The notes: a model not told the origin generated them from the sequence alone. A DNA stretch of 64,000 bases from Flavobacteriaceae bacterium (GCA_028284005.1 JANQSO010000008.1:62001-126000); one strand, 5' to 3'. Shown: positions 53,001 through 62,697, counted from the stretch's first letter. Numbers and translations are program-made.

Positions 53001-53909
53001 ATGAAAAATCAAAAGATTGCAAAAAGAATTTTAATGGTTTTGCTCGCTATTTGTTTTGTACAACTTTATGCTCAAAATAGCGAAGAGGAAAAGAATGATC
53101 TATATATAATCTTTTTACCGGAAGATTATAAAAACATTAAATATGAATCTGATTTTGAAAAAACGTTTGAAAGCGAATCTGACAAAAGAAATTTTCAAAA
53201 ACTCAGGACATATTTAAAAAATAAAAAAAGCCTTTTGGAATCTGTTTCAAACCTACTGGAAAAACTAATAGGATCAGAAGAAGCATTGAAGTATTATAAA
53301 ACGCAAAAAAAGGATTTAGAAAAAAAGATTGAGGGGCAAATAGATACTCTGTCTATACCCGGAATAAGTCTATACCTATATGAATATGGAACATATGACA
53401 GTTTCTATGATAAAATAACCGCCAAAAAAATCCGCGATGAAATTATTCCTGTACTAGATACAGCAATTGTTGATCAAAAAAGGGTAATTAATCAAAGAAA
53501 TCTACTTCAGAAGAATGTGGCAAGAATCAAACAAGATATTGTAAAATGTGAAGAGCAAATAGAAATTGCATTAACACCGGAGCAGATCAGCCAGGAATTT
53601 AGAAGGACAGTAAGTTTAAACTTTACATTGCTGATCGGTCTGTTACTTATTGGCTTTTTTACAATAATATATTTTAAATCTGATGCCACTATTGGCAAAG
53701 AATTTCTTGGAGATAATGGTTTGCAGTTTGTCACCCTGTTCGTTCTGGTAATAGCCATTATACTTTTTGGTATTCTGGGAATACTTGAAGGAAGAGAGCT
53801 TGCCGCCATATTATCCGGTATTTCCGGTTATATTCTTGGAAAAGGCATCAATAATAGAGCCAGTCAAGAAAAGCGAAAAAAAGACGAGAATAAAGCTCCC
53901 GGTGGATAA
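53001..53909 (+). CDS. Exported coiled-coil protein with C-terminal membrane helices
   Basis: A 302-residue protein of unknown function. A signal peptide (MKNQKIAKRILMVLLAICFVQLYAQ) is followed by about 185 residues of charged, helical coiled-coil sequence (for example TYLKNKKSLLESVSNLLEKL and QRNLLQKNVARIKQDIVKCE). Then come two hydrophobic helices (about 208-227 and 243-262), a Gly-rich segment AAILSGISGYILGKGI, and a Lys-rich tail. The ATG at 53001 starts the signal, and the 66 bases of open frame before it are not needed. The periplasmic coiled coil and membrane hairpin suggest a scaffold or sensor. Confidence 0.68.
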   Translation: MKNQKIAKRILMVLLAICFVQLYAQNSEEEKNDLYIIFLPEDYKNIKYESDFEKTFESESDKRNFQKLRTYLKNKKSLLESVSNLLEKLIGSEEALKYYKTQKKDLEKKIEGQIDTLSIPGISLYLYEYGTYDSFYDKITAKKIRDEIIPVLDTAIVDQKRVINQRNLLQKNVARIKQDIVKCEEQIEIALTPEQISQEFRRTVSLNFTLLIGLLLIGFFTIIYFKSDATIGKEFLGDNGLQFVTLFVLVIAIILFGILGILEGRELAAILSGISGYILGKGINNRASQEKRKKDENKAPGG

Positions 53910-53956
53910 ACAGGATACTATATTCCATATCCTTCCGGACGTTTTTTACCCGGCCT

Positions 53957-55207
53957 CTATTTTTTTATGATCGTATGAGTACGCCTTCCGTCATTGGTAT
54001 GAAAGTCTAAGATATAGGAACCTGCAGGGTGATTGAACTCAAAAGTATAGGTTTTTGTTCCGGCACCTGCTATCCGGTCTCTGGTTAATCGTTCTACCAA
54101 TTGGCCATTGAGCGTATACAGCCCCAATAGTAGATTATCCGTATGTTGATATTCAATTTCAATATTCAGCCGGTCTACAATGGGCATTGGCGCAATGGTT
54201 ATTTTCAAATCCGGCGCCTGTGCTGTTACCTGGTCAAAATCACTTACCGAGAGCGTACCGCCGAACTTATATATGGTCTCTCCGGAACAATAGGCCAGAT
54301 TTTCATTTAAAAAGATAAAACGATTTAAATTGAACCCCAGGTTCATATTTTCCCATGTAAGCCCGCCATTTGTTGTTCTATGGAACCCCGTTCCATGTCC
54401 TCCCATCCAACCGTGAGTTGGGTTAATAAAACCAACTGCCTGTATGAATTCTTCCGGGGCATCCCATTGCTCCCAGGTAGCTCCGGAATCGGAAGATTTT
54501 ATAAGTTTTCCCTGAATATTCGATTGTACAGATCCAAATATGCGCGTATTATTATCCATAAGCTGAAGCTTCCATACATAATCTCCGGGGTAATCTGAAA
54601 TAAAGATCTGGTTCCACGTCGTTCCGCCATCAAATGTTTCAAGGACAACACCTCCGTTGGTACCGTTTCCGGAAGCAAAGCCGTGTAGTTCATCAATAAA
54701 AAGCACTTCCACCAGGCCTTCTGCATAAGCAGACATATCAATAAAGGTCCAGGTATCTCCGCCATCTACAGATTTAATAATAAATGCAGGTGAAAAATAA
54801 GCGCCGCATCCATAAATAGTAGAGGTCCCCACAGTATCAAGCCCACAAATAGCATCGGGATTGGGTACGATCCCAACTGGTATCCAGTTAGCACCTCCAT
54901 CAATGGTCTTAAAAAAGATCCCGTCTAGTGATCCTAAAAATCCTACATTTTCATCCAGAAATTCTATATTTCTAAAATAAAAACCTCCCGGGGAAAATTG
55001 TTGTATCCAGGAATTACCACCATCGGTAGTTTTATAAACAATTCCGGACGGGCCGTTGGCTGCCCAGCCAATATCATCATTGATGAAGAATACATCATCA
55101 AACCGGCCAATGCCGGACGGAGCATTTGGTAATTCGCTCCAGCCATCCTGGCCAAACACTACCAAACAAATAAAACAACACAATGCGGTACTTATAGCTT
55201 TTATCAT
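53957..55207 (-). CDS. T9SS-secreted YCF48/BNR-repeat beta-propeller protein
   Basis: A 416-residue secreted protein. The signal peptide ends VVFGQ (about residue 20). Residues 25-320 hold six to seven YCF48/sortilin-like repeats with the BNR pattern S/T-x-D-G-G-x-T/S-W (TTDGGNSW, TIDGGANW, SVDGGDTW, TFDGGTTW, SSDSGATW, TTNGGLTW). Residues about 335-416 are a type A T9SS sorting domain (APMPIVDRLNIEIEY, LGLYTLNGQLVERL, PAGSYILDFHT, HTIIKK). Ligand unknown. It is downstream of dnaK on the same strand, but the dnaK terminator separates them. Confidence 0.9.
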   Translation of the reverse strand: MIKAISTALCCFICLVVFGQDGWSELPNAPSGIGRFDDVFFINDDIGWAANGPSGIVYKTTDGGNSWIQQFSPGGFYFRNIEFLDENVGFLGSLDGIFFKTIDGGANWIPVGIVPNPDAICGLDTVGTSTIYGCGAYFSPAFIIKSVDGGDTWTFIDMSAYAEGLVEVLFIDELHGFASGNGTNGGVVLETFDGGTTWNQIFISDYPGDYVWKLQLMDNNTRIFGSVQSNIQGKLIKSSDSGATWEQWDAPEEFIQAVGFINPTHGWMGGHGTGFHRTTNGGLTWENMNLGFNLNRFIFLNENLAYCSGETIYKFGGTLSVSDFDQVTAQAPDLKITIAPMPIVDRLNIEIEYQHTDNLLLGLYTLNGQLVERLTRDRIAGAGTKTYTFEFNHPAGSYILDFHTNDGRRTHTIIKK

Positions 55208-55353
55208 AACTTTTTTAATTTAACTGGTCTAGTTGCATATATATTTACAAGTAATATAGAACTATTTTTAAACCTTTCAGGCAAATCCGAACAACTTTTC
55301 CTTTTAAACTATTCATAAAAATGAAATAATTGTATGTGTTGAATAACGCACAA

Positions 55354-55386
55354 AAAAAGCCCGGCAGCGATACTACCGGGCTTTTT
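55354..55386 (-). terminator. dnaK terminator
   Basis: An 11-base-pair stem (arms 55354-55364 and 55376-55386; AAAAAGCCCGG) with an 11-base loop; on the minus strand it ends in a T run. It starts 39 bases beyond the dnaK stop. Confidence 0.88.
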
Positions 55387-55425
55387 ATCTGGATTCTTTG
55401 CTTTCCGCTCAGAATGTTATAGCAA

Positions 55426-57333
55426 TTACTTCACCTCTTCAAAATCTACATCCTCAACATCGCTGTTCTCTTCTCCATTTTGTGAAGCAGTGTCTGCACC
55501 AGCATCAGCTCCGGCAGCTCCTTGTGCTTCTGCTTGTGCTTTGTACATCTCTTCGGAAGCTGTTTTCCATGCTTCGTTGATCTTATCCAAGGCCGGTTGA
55601 ATAGTCGCTACATCTTTTGTTTCGTACGCTTTTTTCAACTCTTCCAGTGCATCTTCAATTGGCTTCTTTTTATCGTCTGATAATTTATCACCAAATTCCT
55701 TCAATTGCTTTTCCGTCTGAAAGATCATCCCGTCAGCTTCATTCAGCTTATCTGCCTTTTCTTTTACCGCCTTATCTGCTTCTGCATTTGCTTCGGCTTC
55801 GGCTTTCATTTTTTGGATCTCTTCTTCAGTCAGTCCACTGGACGCCTCAATACGGATGTCCTGTGTTTTGTTGGTAGCCTTGTCTGTAGCACTTACTTTA
55901 ATGATACCATTGGCATCAATGTCGAAAGTTACTTCAATTTGAGGCACACCTCTTTGTGCAGGTGGAATTCCGTCCAGGTGAAAACGACCAATTGTCTTAT
56001 TGTCATTTGCCATAGGACGCTCTCCTTGTAATACATGGATCTCTACACTTGGCTGATTGTCTGCCGCTGTTGAGAATATTTGCGATTTCTTGGTAGGGAT
56101 CGTTGTATTTGCATCGATCAATTTCGTCATTACACTACCCATGGTCTCAATACCCAAAGAAAGTGGTGTTACATCCAGTAACAATACATCTTTTACATCT
56201 CCGGTCAATACCCCTCCCTGAATAGAAGCTCCAACAGCTACCACCTCATCCGGGTTCACTCCTTTACTTGGTGCTTTTCCGAAGAATTTTTCCACTGCTT
56301 CCTGAACGGCAGGAATACGGGTAGAACCTCCTACCAATATGATCTCATCGATATCGCTTTTAGATAGTCCCGCTGCATTTAGAGCCGTTTCACAAGGCTT
56401 AATGGTTCTTTTTATAAGGTCATCGATCAATTGCTCGAATTTTGCTTTGGTCAATGTTTTTACTAAATGTTTAGGTCCACTGGCAGTTGCCGTTACATAC
56501 GGTAAGTTGATCTCTGTTTGTGCAGCCGAAGACAATTCAATCTTTGCTTTCTCGGCAGCTTCCTTTAAACGTTGTAATGCCATTGGGTCCTTGCGAAGGT
56601 CCATATCTTCTTCCTTCTGAAACTCATCTGCCAACCAGTTAATGATCTTTTGGTCCACATCGTCACCTCCTAAGTGAGTATCTCCATCTGTAGACAATAC
56701 TTCAAAAACGCCATCTCCCAATTCAAGAATAGAAACATCATGAGTACCTCCACCAAAGTCAAATACCACGATCTTCTGGTCCTGTCCTTTTTTATCAAGT
56801 CCATATGCCAAAGCTGCTGCAGTTGGTTCGTTAATGATACGTCTTACCTTCAGGCCTGCGATCTCTCCGGCTTCTTTAGTGGCCTGACGCTGACTATCAT
56901 TAAAATATGCAGGTACTGTGATCACTGCTTCGGTTACATCTTGTCCCAAATAATCTTCGGCGGTTTTCTTCATTTTCTGAAGTACCATCGCACTCAATTC
57001 TTGTGGTGTATACAAACGCCCGTCGATATCTACTCGTGGTGTATCGTTGTCCCCTTTTACCACTTTAAAGGCAGCCCGGTCCGCTTCTTTTTTAGATTCG
57101 GAGAATTTGTTCCCCATAAAGCGTTTAATGGAAGAAATGGTTTTAGTAGGATTGGTCACAGCTTGTCGTTTTGCCGGATCCCCAACTTTAATTTCGCCAC
57201 CTTCCACAAAGGCAATTACAGAAGGCGTTGTTCTTTTACCTTCGGCATTAGGAATTACAGTCGGCTCGCTACCCTCCATTACGGCGACACACGAGTTGGT
57301 AGTTCCTAAGTCGATTCCAATTATTTTACTCAT
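55426..57333 (-). CDS. dnaK: Molecular chaperone DnaK (Hsp70)
   Basis: A 635-residue Hsp70 chaperone. It opens [21 protein letters not shown], with [36 protein letters not shown] and the substrate-domain start [13 protein letters not shown]. The C-terminal tail is Ala/Gly/Gln-rich and ends [11 protein letters not shown]. The ATG at 57331-57333 is chosen because the family begins [10 protein letters not shown]; 33 further codons upstream are open but not conserved. dnaJ and grpE are not in the window. Inverted repeats with TGACA/TGTCA lie 50-90 bases upstream and may be regulatory. Confidence 0.98.
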   Translation of the reverse strand: MSKIIGIDLGTTNSCVAVMEGSEPTVIPNAEGKRTTPSVIAFVEGGEIKVGDPAKRQAVTNPTKTISSIKRFMGNKFSESKKEADRAAFKVVKGDNDTPRVDIDGRLYTPQELSAMVLQKMKKTAEDYLGQDVTEAVITVPAYFNDSQRQATKEAGEIAGLKVRRIINEPTAAALAYGLDKKGQDQKIVVFDFGGGTHDVSILELGDGVFEVLSTDGDTHLGGDDVDQKIINWLADEFQKEEDMDLRKDPMALQRLKEAAEKAKIELSSAAQTEINLPYVTATASGPKHLVKTLTKAKFEQLIDDLIKRTIKPCETALNAAGLSKSDIDEIILVGGSTRIPAVQEAVEKFFGKAPSKGVNPDEVVAVGASIQGGVLTGDVKDVLLLDVTPLSLGIETMGSVMTKLIDANTTIPTKKSQIFSTAADNQPSVEIHVLQGERPMANDNKTIGRFHLDGIPPAQRGVPQIEVTFDIDANGIIKVSATDKATNKTQDIRIEASSGLTEEEIQKMKAEAEANAEADKAVKEKADKLNEADGMIFQTEKQLKEFGDKLSDDKKKPIEDALEELKKAYETKDVATIQPALDKINEAWKTASEEMYKAQAEAQGAAGADAGADTASQNGEENSDVEDVDFEEVK

Positions 57334-57383
57334 AGTATTATAGTTATATTTTTTACTTAATTCAATTTTATACGCGGTGTATA

Positions 57384-57425
57384 TGACAATGATTATGCCA
57401 GTGGATGTTTTATGACAGGGTGTCA
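57384..57425 (-). promoter_or_regulatory. TGACA/TGTCA inverted repeats upstream of dnaK
   Basis: TGACA-N3-TGTCA lies at 57413-57425, and TGGCA-N7-TGTCA (minus-strand reading) at 57384-57400, 51-92 bases before the dnaK ATG. They could be operator or activator sites for heat-shock control. No CIRCE element (TTAGCACTC) is present. Confidence 0.35.
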
Positions 57426-57481
57426 GTTTCAATTCTTTTGCAGAAAAGAGAACGGGCGAATACTCGCGGATTTTGATGTTT

Positions 57482-58750
57482 TCAGCTATTCACTTCCAAC
57501 AACTCCTCCCATTGTGTAGTATACCGGGGGCTTCGTTCTTTTTTAATAAGTTCCCATTCGTTAATCCGGGTACCTATCATTGCAGAGGATACGGTAGATT
57601 TACCATACTTGTTGTTAATTCTATCAAACGCACGGATAAGTTCATTCTTGTTCAATCCGGAGGGCTGGTGAAACAGATTTCCCTGCACATATTCCTGCGG
57701 AATGATTCCGCTTAGGCAAACACCTACTTTTTTATAACGATATCCGGGCTTATAAATAAGGCGTAGCGCCTTGCGGGCCTCTATGATCAAAGCAAACGTA
57801 TCATTAGTGGGAATTGCCATGGTTACAGTCTTACTATTAGAGTATTGTTCATCTACATTACTGTGATAGTTGGTATGAACGAAGACCTGTACATAAGTAG
57901 CACAGGACCTTTGAGCTCTCAGAACTTCACTTACTTCACTAATATAATATGCGCAAGCTTCTTCAATTCGCCCCAGGTCCCTTAGTTTTTGCCCAAAAGA
58001 TTTTGCCGTACCTATTCCCTTTTTCGGTTTGGGTATTACAGTAAATTCCAAACAGGATTCTCCTCTCATCTCACGCCACATCCGCTCACCCACCACCGTC
58101 ATTTCTCTTCGCACCCATGCAAGCGGTAATTGGGTAAAATCATAAGCCGTATGAACCCCAATATTCTGCAACCGCTTTGTATGCTTCCTTCCAATACCCC
58201 ACACATCACCAATTTTTGCCCAACGCAGTGCGTCGATACGTTTTTCTTCAGAATCTATTACAAATACATGGTTGTTACCTGCTACTTTCTTTGAGATCCT
58301 ATTGGCCAATTTTGCCAATACTTTCGTAGACGCAATACCCACACCCACAGGCAGCCCCAGGTGACGATAGATCTTATTTTTTACCTGATGTCCGTAATCG
58401 TTCAAATCTACATGCTCCATACCGCTTAGGTCCACAAAAGATTCGTCAATACTATACACTTCTACTTCCGGAGAAAAAGTAGTAAGTATATTCATTACCC
58501 GCTGTGACATTTCCCCGTATAGTGTATAATTGGAAGAAAAGAAGGTTACCTTATTCTTGACAAGATGCTTTTTGATTTTAAACACCGGTTCAAACATTGG
58601 AATATCCGCCAATGCCTTTGCTTCTTTATTGGCTGCAATTACGCAACCGTCATTATTACTTAATACCACTACGGGCTTACCCCAAAGATCTGGGCGAAAT
58701 ACCTGCTCGCATGAGGCATAAAAACTGTTACAATCTACCATTGCGATCAT
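57482..58750 (-). CDS. umuC: Y-family DNA polymerase, UmuC type
   Basis: A 422-residue translesion DNA polymerase. Catalytic-site motifs are [15 protein letters not shown] (first acidic residue), [16 protein letters not shown] and [15 protein letters not shown] (SIDE motif). HhH-like [14 protein letters not shown] and the little-finger domain follow. Length matches UmuC. The ATG at 58748-58750 overlaps the umuD stop in ATGA, so translation is coupled. It ends 148 bases before dnaK. The polymerase looks intact, in contrast to its UmuD partner. Confidence 0.95.
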   Translation of the reverse strand: MIAMVDCNSFYASCEQVFRPDLWGKPVVVLSNNDGCVIAANKEAKALADIPMFEPVFKIKKHLVKNKVTFFSSNYTLYGEMSQRVMNILTTFSPEVEVYSIDESFVDLSGMEHVDLNDYGHQVKNKIYRHLGLPVGVGIASTKVLAKLANRISKKVAGNNHVFVIDSEEKRIDALRWAKIGDVWGIGRKHTKRLQNIGVHTAYDFTQLPLAWVRREMTVVGERMWREMRGESCLEFTVIPKPKKGIGTAKSFGQKLRDLGRIEEACAYYISEVSEVLRAQRSCATYVQVFVHTNYHSNVDEQYSNSKTVTMAIPTNDTFALIIEARKALRLIYKPGYRYKKVGVCLSGIIPQEYVQGNLFHQPSGLNKNELIRAFDRINNKYGKSTVSSAMIGTRINEWELIKKERSPRYTTQWEELLEVNS

Positions 58751-59115
58751 AGCGTATAGTGGATTATGTAGGTAATAATTCCCCAAAGGACAAATTCTTT
58801 TTCTGAAGAGATCTTCGGAATACGAATTACTTTAAACTCACCATCCTCCACTACTAATGCCAATCTTCCAGGCGTAGCAGACAACGACCTGTCTACCAAC
58901 AATACATCCCGGTGCCTTATATTGAATTCTTTATAGCCATTGCCTGTTATCCGAATAAAAAACGTAGCGTCCTGATTGTGCATTAGCTCTTTATGCAAAT
59001 CGATAGGCGCCTCCATATAATGGGTGGCAGCACTGGGGAAGCCAGTTTGTTTTGAAACTTCCGGCAAGTGGCGGTCTTTTGTTCTCTGAAGTTTTCCAGA
59101 AGCAATAATCTCCAT
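58747..59115 (-). CDS. umuD: UmuD-like protein lacking the Ser-Lys catalytic dyad
   Basis: A 122-residue S24/UmuD-fold protein just upstream of umuC. The cleavage region [11 protein letters not shown] aligns with the E. coli CGFPSPAADY, and DGEFKVIRI aligns with DGEFTVKKL. With the ATG at 59113-59115 the numbering matches E. coli UmuD, and the nucleophile Ser60 (GDSM) is replaced by Gly60 (GNGY) while Lys97 is replaced by Ile97. Self-cleavage therefore looks impossible; a Lys remains at 95. It may act as a fixed polymerase subunit or as a regulator. A longer open frame upstream is not needed. Its promoter lies 4 bases before the ATG. Confidence 0.88.
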   Translation of the reverse strand: MEIIASGKLQRTKDRHLPEVSKQTGFPSAATHYMEAPIDLHKELMHNQDATFFIRITGNGYKEFNIRHRDVLLVDRSLSATPGRLALVVEDGEFKVIRIPKISSEKEFVLWGIITYIIHYTL

Positions 59116-59119
59116 GATA

Positions 59120-59158
59120 CAAAAATATGGAATTATTCCTAATATATGGAATAATTCC
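59120..59158 (-). promoter_or_regulatory. umuDC promoter with twin GGAATWATTCC palindromes
   Basis: Minus-strand TATTTTTG (59120-59127) matches TAnnTTTG and ends 4 bases before the umuD ATG, predicting a leaderless mRNA. Two 11-base near-palindromes, GGAATTATTCC (59129-59139) and GGAATAATTCC (59148-59158), are exact reverse complements of one another, 19 bases centre to centre. They cover the space between -7 and -33, where a repressor would block polymerase. The binding protein is unknown. Confidence 0.65.
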
Positions 59159-59216
59159 AATAAAAGATATTTAGTGAAAATATATAATTCCCGTTAGCCG
59201 ATACATTAAAATTTCT

Positions 59217-59224
59217 TAGGTTTG
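59217..59224 (+). promoter_or_regulatory. -7 box TAGGTTTG for sdaA
   Basis: TAGGTTTG matches TAnnTTTG, 18 bases before the ATG at 59243. TTA rather than TTG stands at the -33 spacing. The in-frame TTG at 59222 is the end of this box and is not taken as the start. Confidence 0.5.
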
Positions 59225-59242
59225 AGCCCATTACCAAAACCT

Positions 59243-60667
59243 ATGGAAAGTATTAGTGTTTTCGATATGTTGAAAATCGGTGTAGGGCCTTCCAGTTCTC
59301 ATACGCTAGGTCCGTGGCGGGCTGCACGGCGATGGATCGATGAATTAAAAAGTAAGGGGAAGTTTTACGAGACCAGTGAAGTTTCTGTCGATCTATACGG
59401 CTCTTTGTCCCTTACCGGGAAGGGCCATGCAACAGATATTGCGGTACTATTGGGTCTTAGTGGGTTTGACCCTATTACATTTCCTACTGAAAAGATTGAA
59501 ACTGAAATAGCACAGATTACCGCAAGGAACAAGTTAAACCTCAATAACGAATTGGAACTTCCCTTCAAACCAGAAGAATGTATAAGATTTAACCGAAAAT
59601 TCTTAGTGTTCCACCCTAACGGAATTACATTTCGGGCAGTACTGAATAATGGAAAAAAGATTGCTTCAACCTATTATTCAATTGGCGGCGGATTTGTAGT
59701 ACAAAAAGAACGAAAGCGTGCAAAAAAGAAGTTAGAGAAATTTGCGCACTTTCCCTTTCCTATTCAAACGGCTACCGACTTGTTAATGCACTGCGCCAGT
59801 GAAGGGAAATCCATTAGTGAAATGGTTTTGGAAAATGAACGGTCGCTGAGAAGTGATGAGGCTATTAGTAAAGGACTCAAAGAGATTTGGGATGTGATGC
59901 TTGATTCTATGTATGTTGGTTGCCATACAGAGGGAAAACTTCCGGGAGGGCTCAATGTACAAAGGCGTGCTTTCGATATACATAAAAACCTGATCGGTGA
60001 TGCAAAATATTCAAACCCGGAAGAATGGGTAGAAGCCATTAGAGGTACCACAGTAAAATTCAGGCAAATACTGAAGTGGGTTTCATGCTTTGCCCTGGCT
60101 GTAAATGAAGTGAACGCCTCATTGGGAAGAGTAGTAACAGCACCAACCAATGGAAGTGCCGGAGTGATTCCTGCAGTACTAATGTATTATATGGTCATTG
60201 AAAATCACGATGCTGATTTTGATGATGTACAAAAATTCATGTTGGTTGCAGGAGAAATAGGAAGTCTGTTTAAAAAAGGAGCTACTATTTCGGCAGCTAT
60301 GGGTGGTTGCCAGGCGGAGATAGGGGTTTCTTCGGCAATGGCGGCCGGAGCCCTGGCAGAATTAATGGGCGGAACCCCACAGCAAGTTCAAATGGCAAGC
60401 GAAATTGCCATGGAACATCATTTAGGTTTAACATGTGATCCCATCGGTGGCCTGGTACAAATCCCGTGTATAGAGCGCAATGCTATGGGAGCTATCAAAG
60501 CTATAAACGCGTGTGAAATGGCTTTGGACGGAGACCCGGCACATGCAAAGGTCCCACTGGATAAAGTAATCGCTACCATGTGGGAAACTGCAAAGGATAT
60601 GAATACCAAGTACAAAGAGACCAGCGAAGGTGGATTAGCTGTGAAAGTAAGCCTAAGCGACTGCTAA
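59243..60667 (+). CDS. sdaA: L-serine ammonia-lyase (serine dehydratase), iron-sulfur type
   Basis: A 474-residue single-chain L-serine dehydratase converting L-serine to pyruvate and ammonia. The beta-domain opening MESISVFDMLKIGVGPSSSHT is followed by the alpha-domain segments NGSAGVIPAVLMYY and MGGCQAEIGVSSAMAAGALAEL. LTCDPIGGLVQIPCIERNA follows, with the cysteines expected to ligate the 4Fe-4S cluster. Length matches SdaA. The ATG at 59243 is preferred over an upstream TTG within the promoter box. Its stop shares CTAA with the stop of the opposing NTF2-like gene. Confidence 0.95.
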   Translation: MESISVFDMLKIGVGPSSSHTLGPWRAARRWIDELKSKGKFYETSEVSVDLYGSLSLTGKGHATDIAVLLGLSGFDPITFPTEKIETEIAQITARNKLNLNNELELPFKPEECIRFNRKFLVFHPNGITFRAVLNNGKKIASTYYSIGGGFVVQKERKRAKKKLEKFAHFPFPIQTATDLLMHCASEGKSISEMVLENERSLRSDEAISKGLKEIWDVMLDSMYVGCHTEGKLPGGLNVQRRAFDIHKNLIGDAKYSNPEEWVEAIRGTTVKFRQILKWVSCFALAVNEVNASLGRVVTAPTNGSAGVIPAVLMYYMVIENHDADFDDVQKFMLVAGEIGSLFKKGATISAAMGGCQAEIGVSSAMAAGALAELMGGTPQQVQMASEIAMEHHLGLTCDPIGGLVQIPCIERNAMGAIKAINACEMALDGDPAHAKVPLDKVIATMWETAKDMNTKYKETSEGGLAVKVSLSDC

Positions 60668-61125
60668 CTCTTACAACTGGCTTTTCGCCTTGAATCTATA
60701 AGGTGGACAATTTTCCAACCGTCATCTGTCTTGGCAAGCGTAAAAGCATTGGCCCCGCAATGACTAAACTCATCATTGAGCCAGAACTCATAGGGCGTCC
60801 AAACATGCGCCAGATTACCATCTATCTGTACAATATAATCCAGAAGCCGTTCATCCCATTTATCAGTTTCGGGACGCTTTGCTATTGCATTGATCAAATT
60901 ATTGGCATCTCCATCTTTTACATGGCTTTTCCCTTCTTTATCTGTAAAAACAGTTTGCATAAGCACGGTTGGCATCATTACGGAACGCATTTTAAGCGTG
61001 TCCCCTTCATGGAAGCCATCAAAAAAGGTGTCAACCACTTGCTTGGCATCGGCTTTTGAAAATTCATTTTGAGAAAAAGATACTGTAGATATCAGGAGGC
61101 AAAGAATTGAAAGAAGTAACTTCAT
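60664..61125 (-). CDS. Exported NTF2-like (SnoaL/DUF4440-type) protein
   Basis: A 153-residue protein with a signal peptide (MKLLLSILCLLISTVSFSQ). The rest fits an NTF2-like cone: ADAKQVVDTFFDGFHEGDTLKMRSVM, NLAHVWTPYEFWLNDEFSHCGANAFTLAKTDDGWKIVHLIDSRR. The C-terminal WKIVHLxDxRR is a common end for this lumazine-binding-like group. No catalytic residues were identified. It is monocistronic; a TAATTTTG box lies 25 bases before the ATG. Confidence 0.82.
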   Translation of the reverse strand: MKLLLSILCLLISTVSFSQNEFSKADAKQVVDTFFDGFHEGDTLKMRSVMMPTVLMQTVFTDKEGKSHVKDGDANNLINAIAKRPETDKWDERLLDYIVQIDGNLAHVWTPYEFWLNDEFSHCGANAFTLAKTDDGWKIVHLIDSRRKASCKS

Positions 61126-61150
61126 AAGAGAATGTTTAAAGATTGATTTC

Positions 61151-61158
61151 CAAAATTA
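61151..61158 (-). promoter_or_regulatory. -7 box TAATTTTG for the NTF2-like gene
   Basis: Minus-strand TAATTTTG matches TAnnTTTG, 25 bases before the ATG at 61123-61125, in the gap shared with panB. Confidence 0.45.
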
Positions 61159-61192
61159 GTACTTTTACCGCTCATTTTGTTACAAAAAACAT

Positions 61193-62011
61193 ATGTCAGT
61201 AGCTAAAAAGGAATACAAGCGTATTACTACCAAGACTTTGGTAGATATGAAAAAGAAGGGTGAAAAGATATCAATGCTTACCGCTTATGATTACACAATG
61301 GCCAAAATTGTGGACAGTGCAGGCATTGATGTGATCTTGGTAGGAGATTCTGCTTCTAATGTTATGGCGGGGCATGAAACTACTTTGCCCATCACACTCG
61401 ACCAAATGATCTATCATGCAGCCTCGGTAATTAGAGCTGTAGAACGTAGTTTGGTTGTAGTAGACCTTCCCTTTGGGAGCTACCAGAGTGACCCTAAAGA
61501 AGCTTTGCGTTCTTCTATTCGCATTATGAAAGAAAGTGGTGCCCATGCTGTAAAGCTGGAAGGAGGAAAAGAGATAAAGGAATCCATTAAACGTATTCTG
61601 AATGCCGGAATTCCGGTAATGGGCCACTTAGGGCTCACACCACAATCCATTTACAAATTTGGGACCTATACAGTGCGTGCAAAGGAAGAGGAAGAAGCCG
61701 AAAAGCTTAAAGAAGATGCATTGTTCCTGGAGAGGATTGGTTGTTTTGCCATTGTCCTGGAAAAGGTTCCCGCTAAATTAGCAGCAGAAGTAGCCCAAAG
61801 CCTAACCATTCCCATAATAGGAATAGGAGCTGGTAGTGGTGCCGACGGGCAAGTATTGGTAACACATGATATGCTGGGAATGACACACGAGTTCAATCCG
61901 CGTTTTTTACGAAGATACCTCGATCTGTATTCTGACATGTCCAACGCTTTTCAACAATACATAAAAGATGTGAAAAGTGGTGACTTCCCAAGCGATAAAG
62001 AACAATATTAA
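61193..62011 (+). CDS. panB: 3-methyl-2-oxobutanoate hydroxymethyltransferase
   Basis: A 272-residue PanB, which makes ketopantoate from 2-oxoisovalerate and methylene-tetrahydrofolate in pantothenate synthesis. Family motifs are [63 protein letters not shown] and [13 protein letters not shown]. Length is normal. Its stop overlaps the ATG of the pseudouridine synthase by one base (TAATG), so the two are coupled. Other pan genes are absent from the window. Confidence 0.96.
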   Translation: MSVAKKEYKRITTKTLVDMKKKGEKISMLTAYDYTMAKIVDSAGIDVILVGDSASNVMAGHETTLPITLDQMIYHAASVIRAVERSLVVVDLPFGSYQSDPKEALRSSIRIMKESGAHAVKLEGGKEIKESIKRILNAGIPVMGHLGLTPQSIYKFGTYTVRAKEEEEAEKLKEDALFLERIGCFAIVLEKVPAKLAAEVAQSLTIPIIGIGAGSGADGQVLVTHDMLGMTHEFNPRFLRRYLDLYSDMSNAFQQYIKDVKSGDFPSDKEQY

Positions 62012-62697
62012 TGCGCACCTCTGTTGAAAATCTTCAGGTATTATATGAAGATAATCACTTGATCATTGTTAATAAACGCCCCGGCGATATTGTACAGGGT
62101 GATAAAACCGGAGATACTCCCTTATCGGAAATTGTAAAACAATATATCGCCAAAAAATACAGCAAACCCGGAGCCGTATTTTTGGGTGTAGTACATCGGC
62201 TGGATCGCCCAACAAGCGGTATTGTAGTGTTTGCAAGAACTTCAAAAGCACTTTCGAGATTAAATAAATTATTTTCAGAAAGAAAAACTCAAAAAACCTA
62301 CTGGGCAGTTGTGAAGAACACGCCTTCAAAAAATTCGAGTACTTTAATTCATTTTCTGAAACGAAATACGAAACAAAACAAGTCCTACGCAAATAATAAA
62401 GAGGTGCCTGACAGCAAAAAGGCAATTTTGAGCTATTCCATACTAAAAAAGCTGGATAATTATGCTTTGCTGGAAGTAGACCTGCAAACCGGAAGGCATC
62501 ACCAAATTAGAAGTCAGCTTGCTGCCATAGGTTCACCTATAAAAGGGGATCTAAAATATGGTTTTGACCGAAGCAATAAAGATGGGAGCATACATCTTCA
62601 TTCAAGAGAATTAAGCTTTATACATCCTGTAAAAAAAGAAGTGTTATCTATAATTGCTCCTCCACCAAATGATGGGATTTGGAACGCTTGTATCTAG
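62011..62697 (+). CDS. RluA-family RNA pseudouridine synthase
   Basis: A 228-residue pseudouridine synthase without an N-terminal S4 domain. The catalytic motif is VHRLDRPTSGIVVFART, with Asp in HRLD. It is followed by KTYWAVV, LLEVDLQTGRHHQIRSQLAAIG and IHLHSRELSFIHP. This short form resembles RluC/RluD relatives that modify tRNA or 23S rRNA; the exact target is not decidable. It is coupled to panB. Its stop shares CTAG with the stop of the response regulator gene. Confidence 0.92.
   Translation: MRTSVENLQVLYEDNHLIIVNKRPGDIVQGDKTGDTPLSEIVKQYIAKKYSKPGAVFLGVVHRLDRPTSGIVVFARTSKALSRLNKLFSERKTQKTYWAVVKNTPSKNSSTLIHFLKRNTKQNKSYANNKEVPDSKKAILSYSILKKLDNYALLEVDLQTGRHHQIRSQLAAIGSPIKGDLKYGFDRSNKDGSIHLHSRELSFIHPVKKEVLSIIAPPPNDGIWNACI

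Noticed and set aside
59222..59242. TTG start codon extending sdaA by seven residues
   Set aside because: The TTG is the end of a TAGGTTTG promoter box, and the family N-terminus begins at the ATG at 59243.
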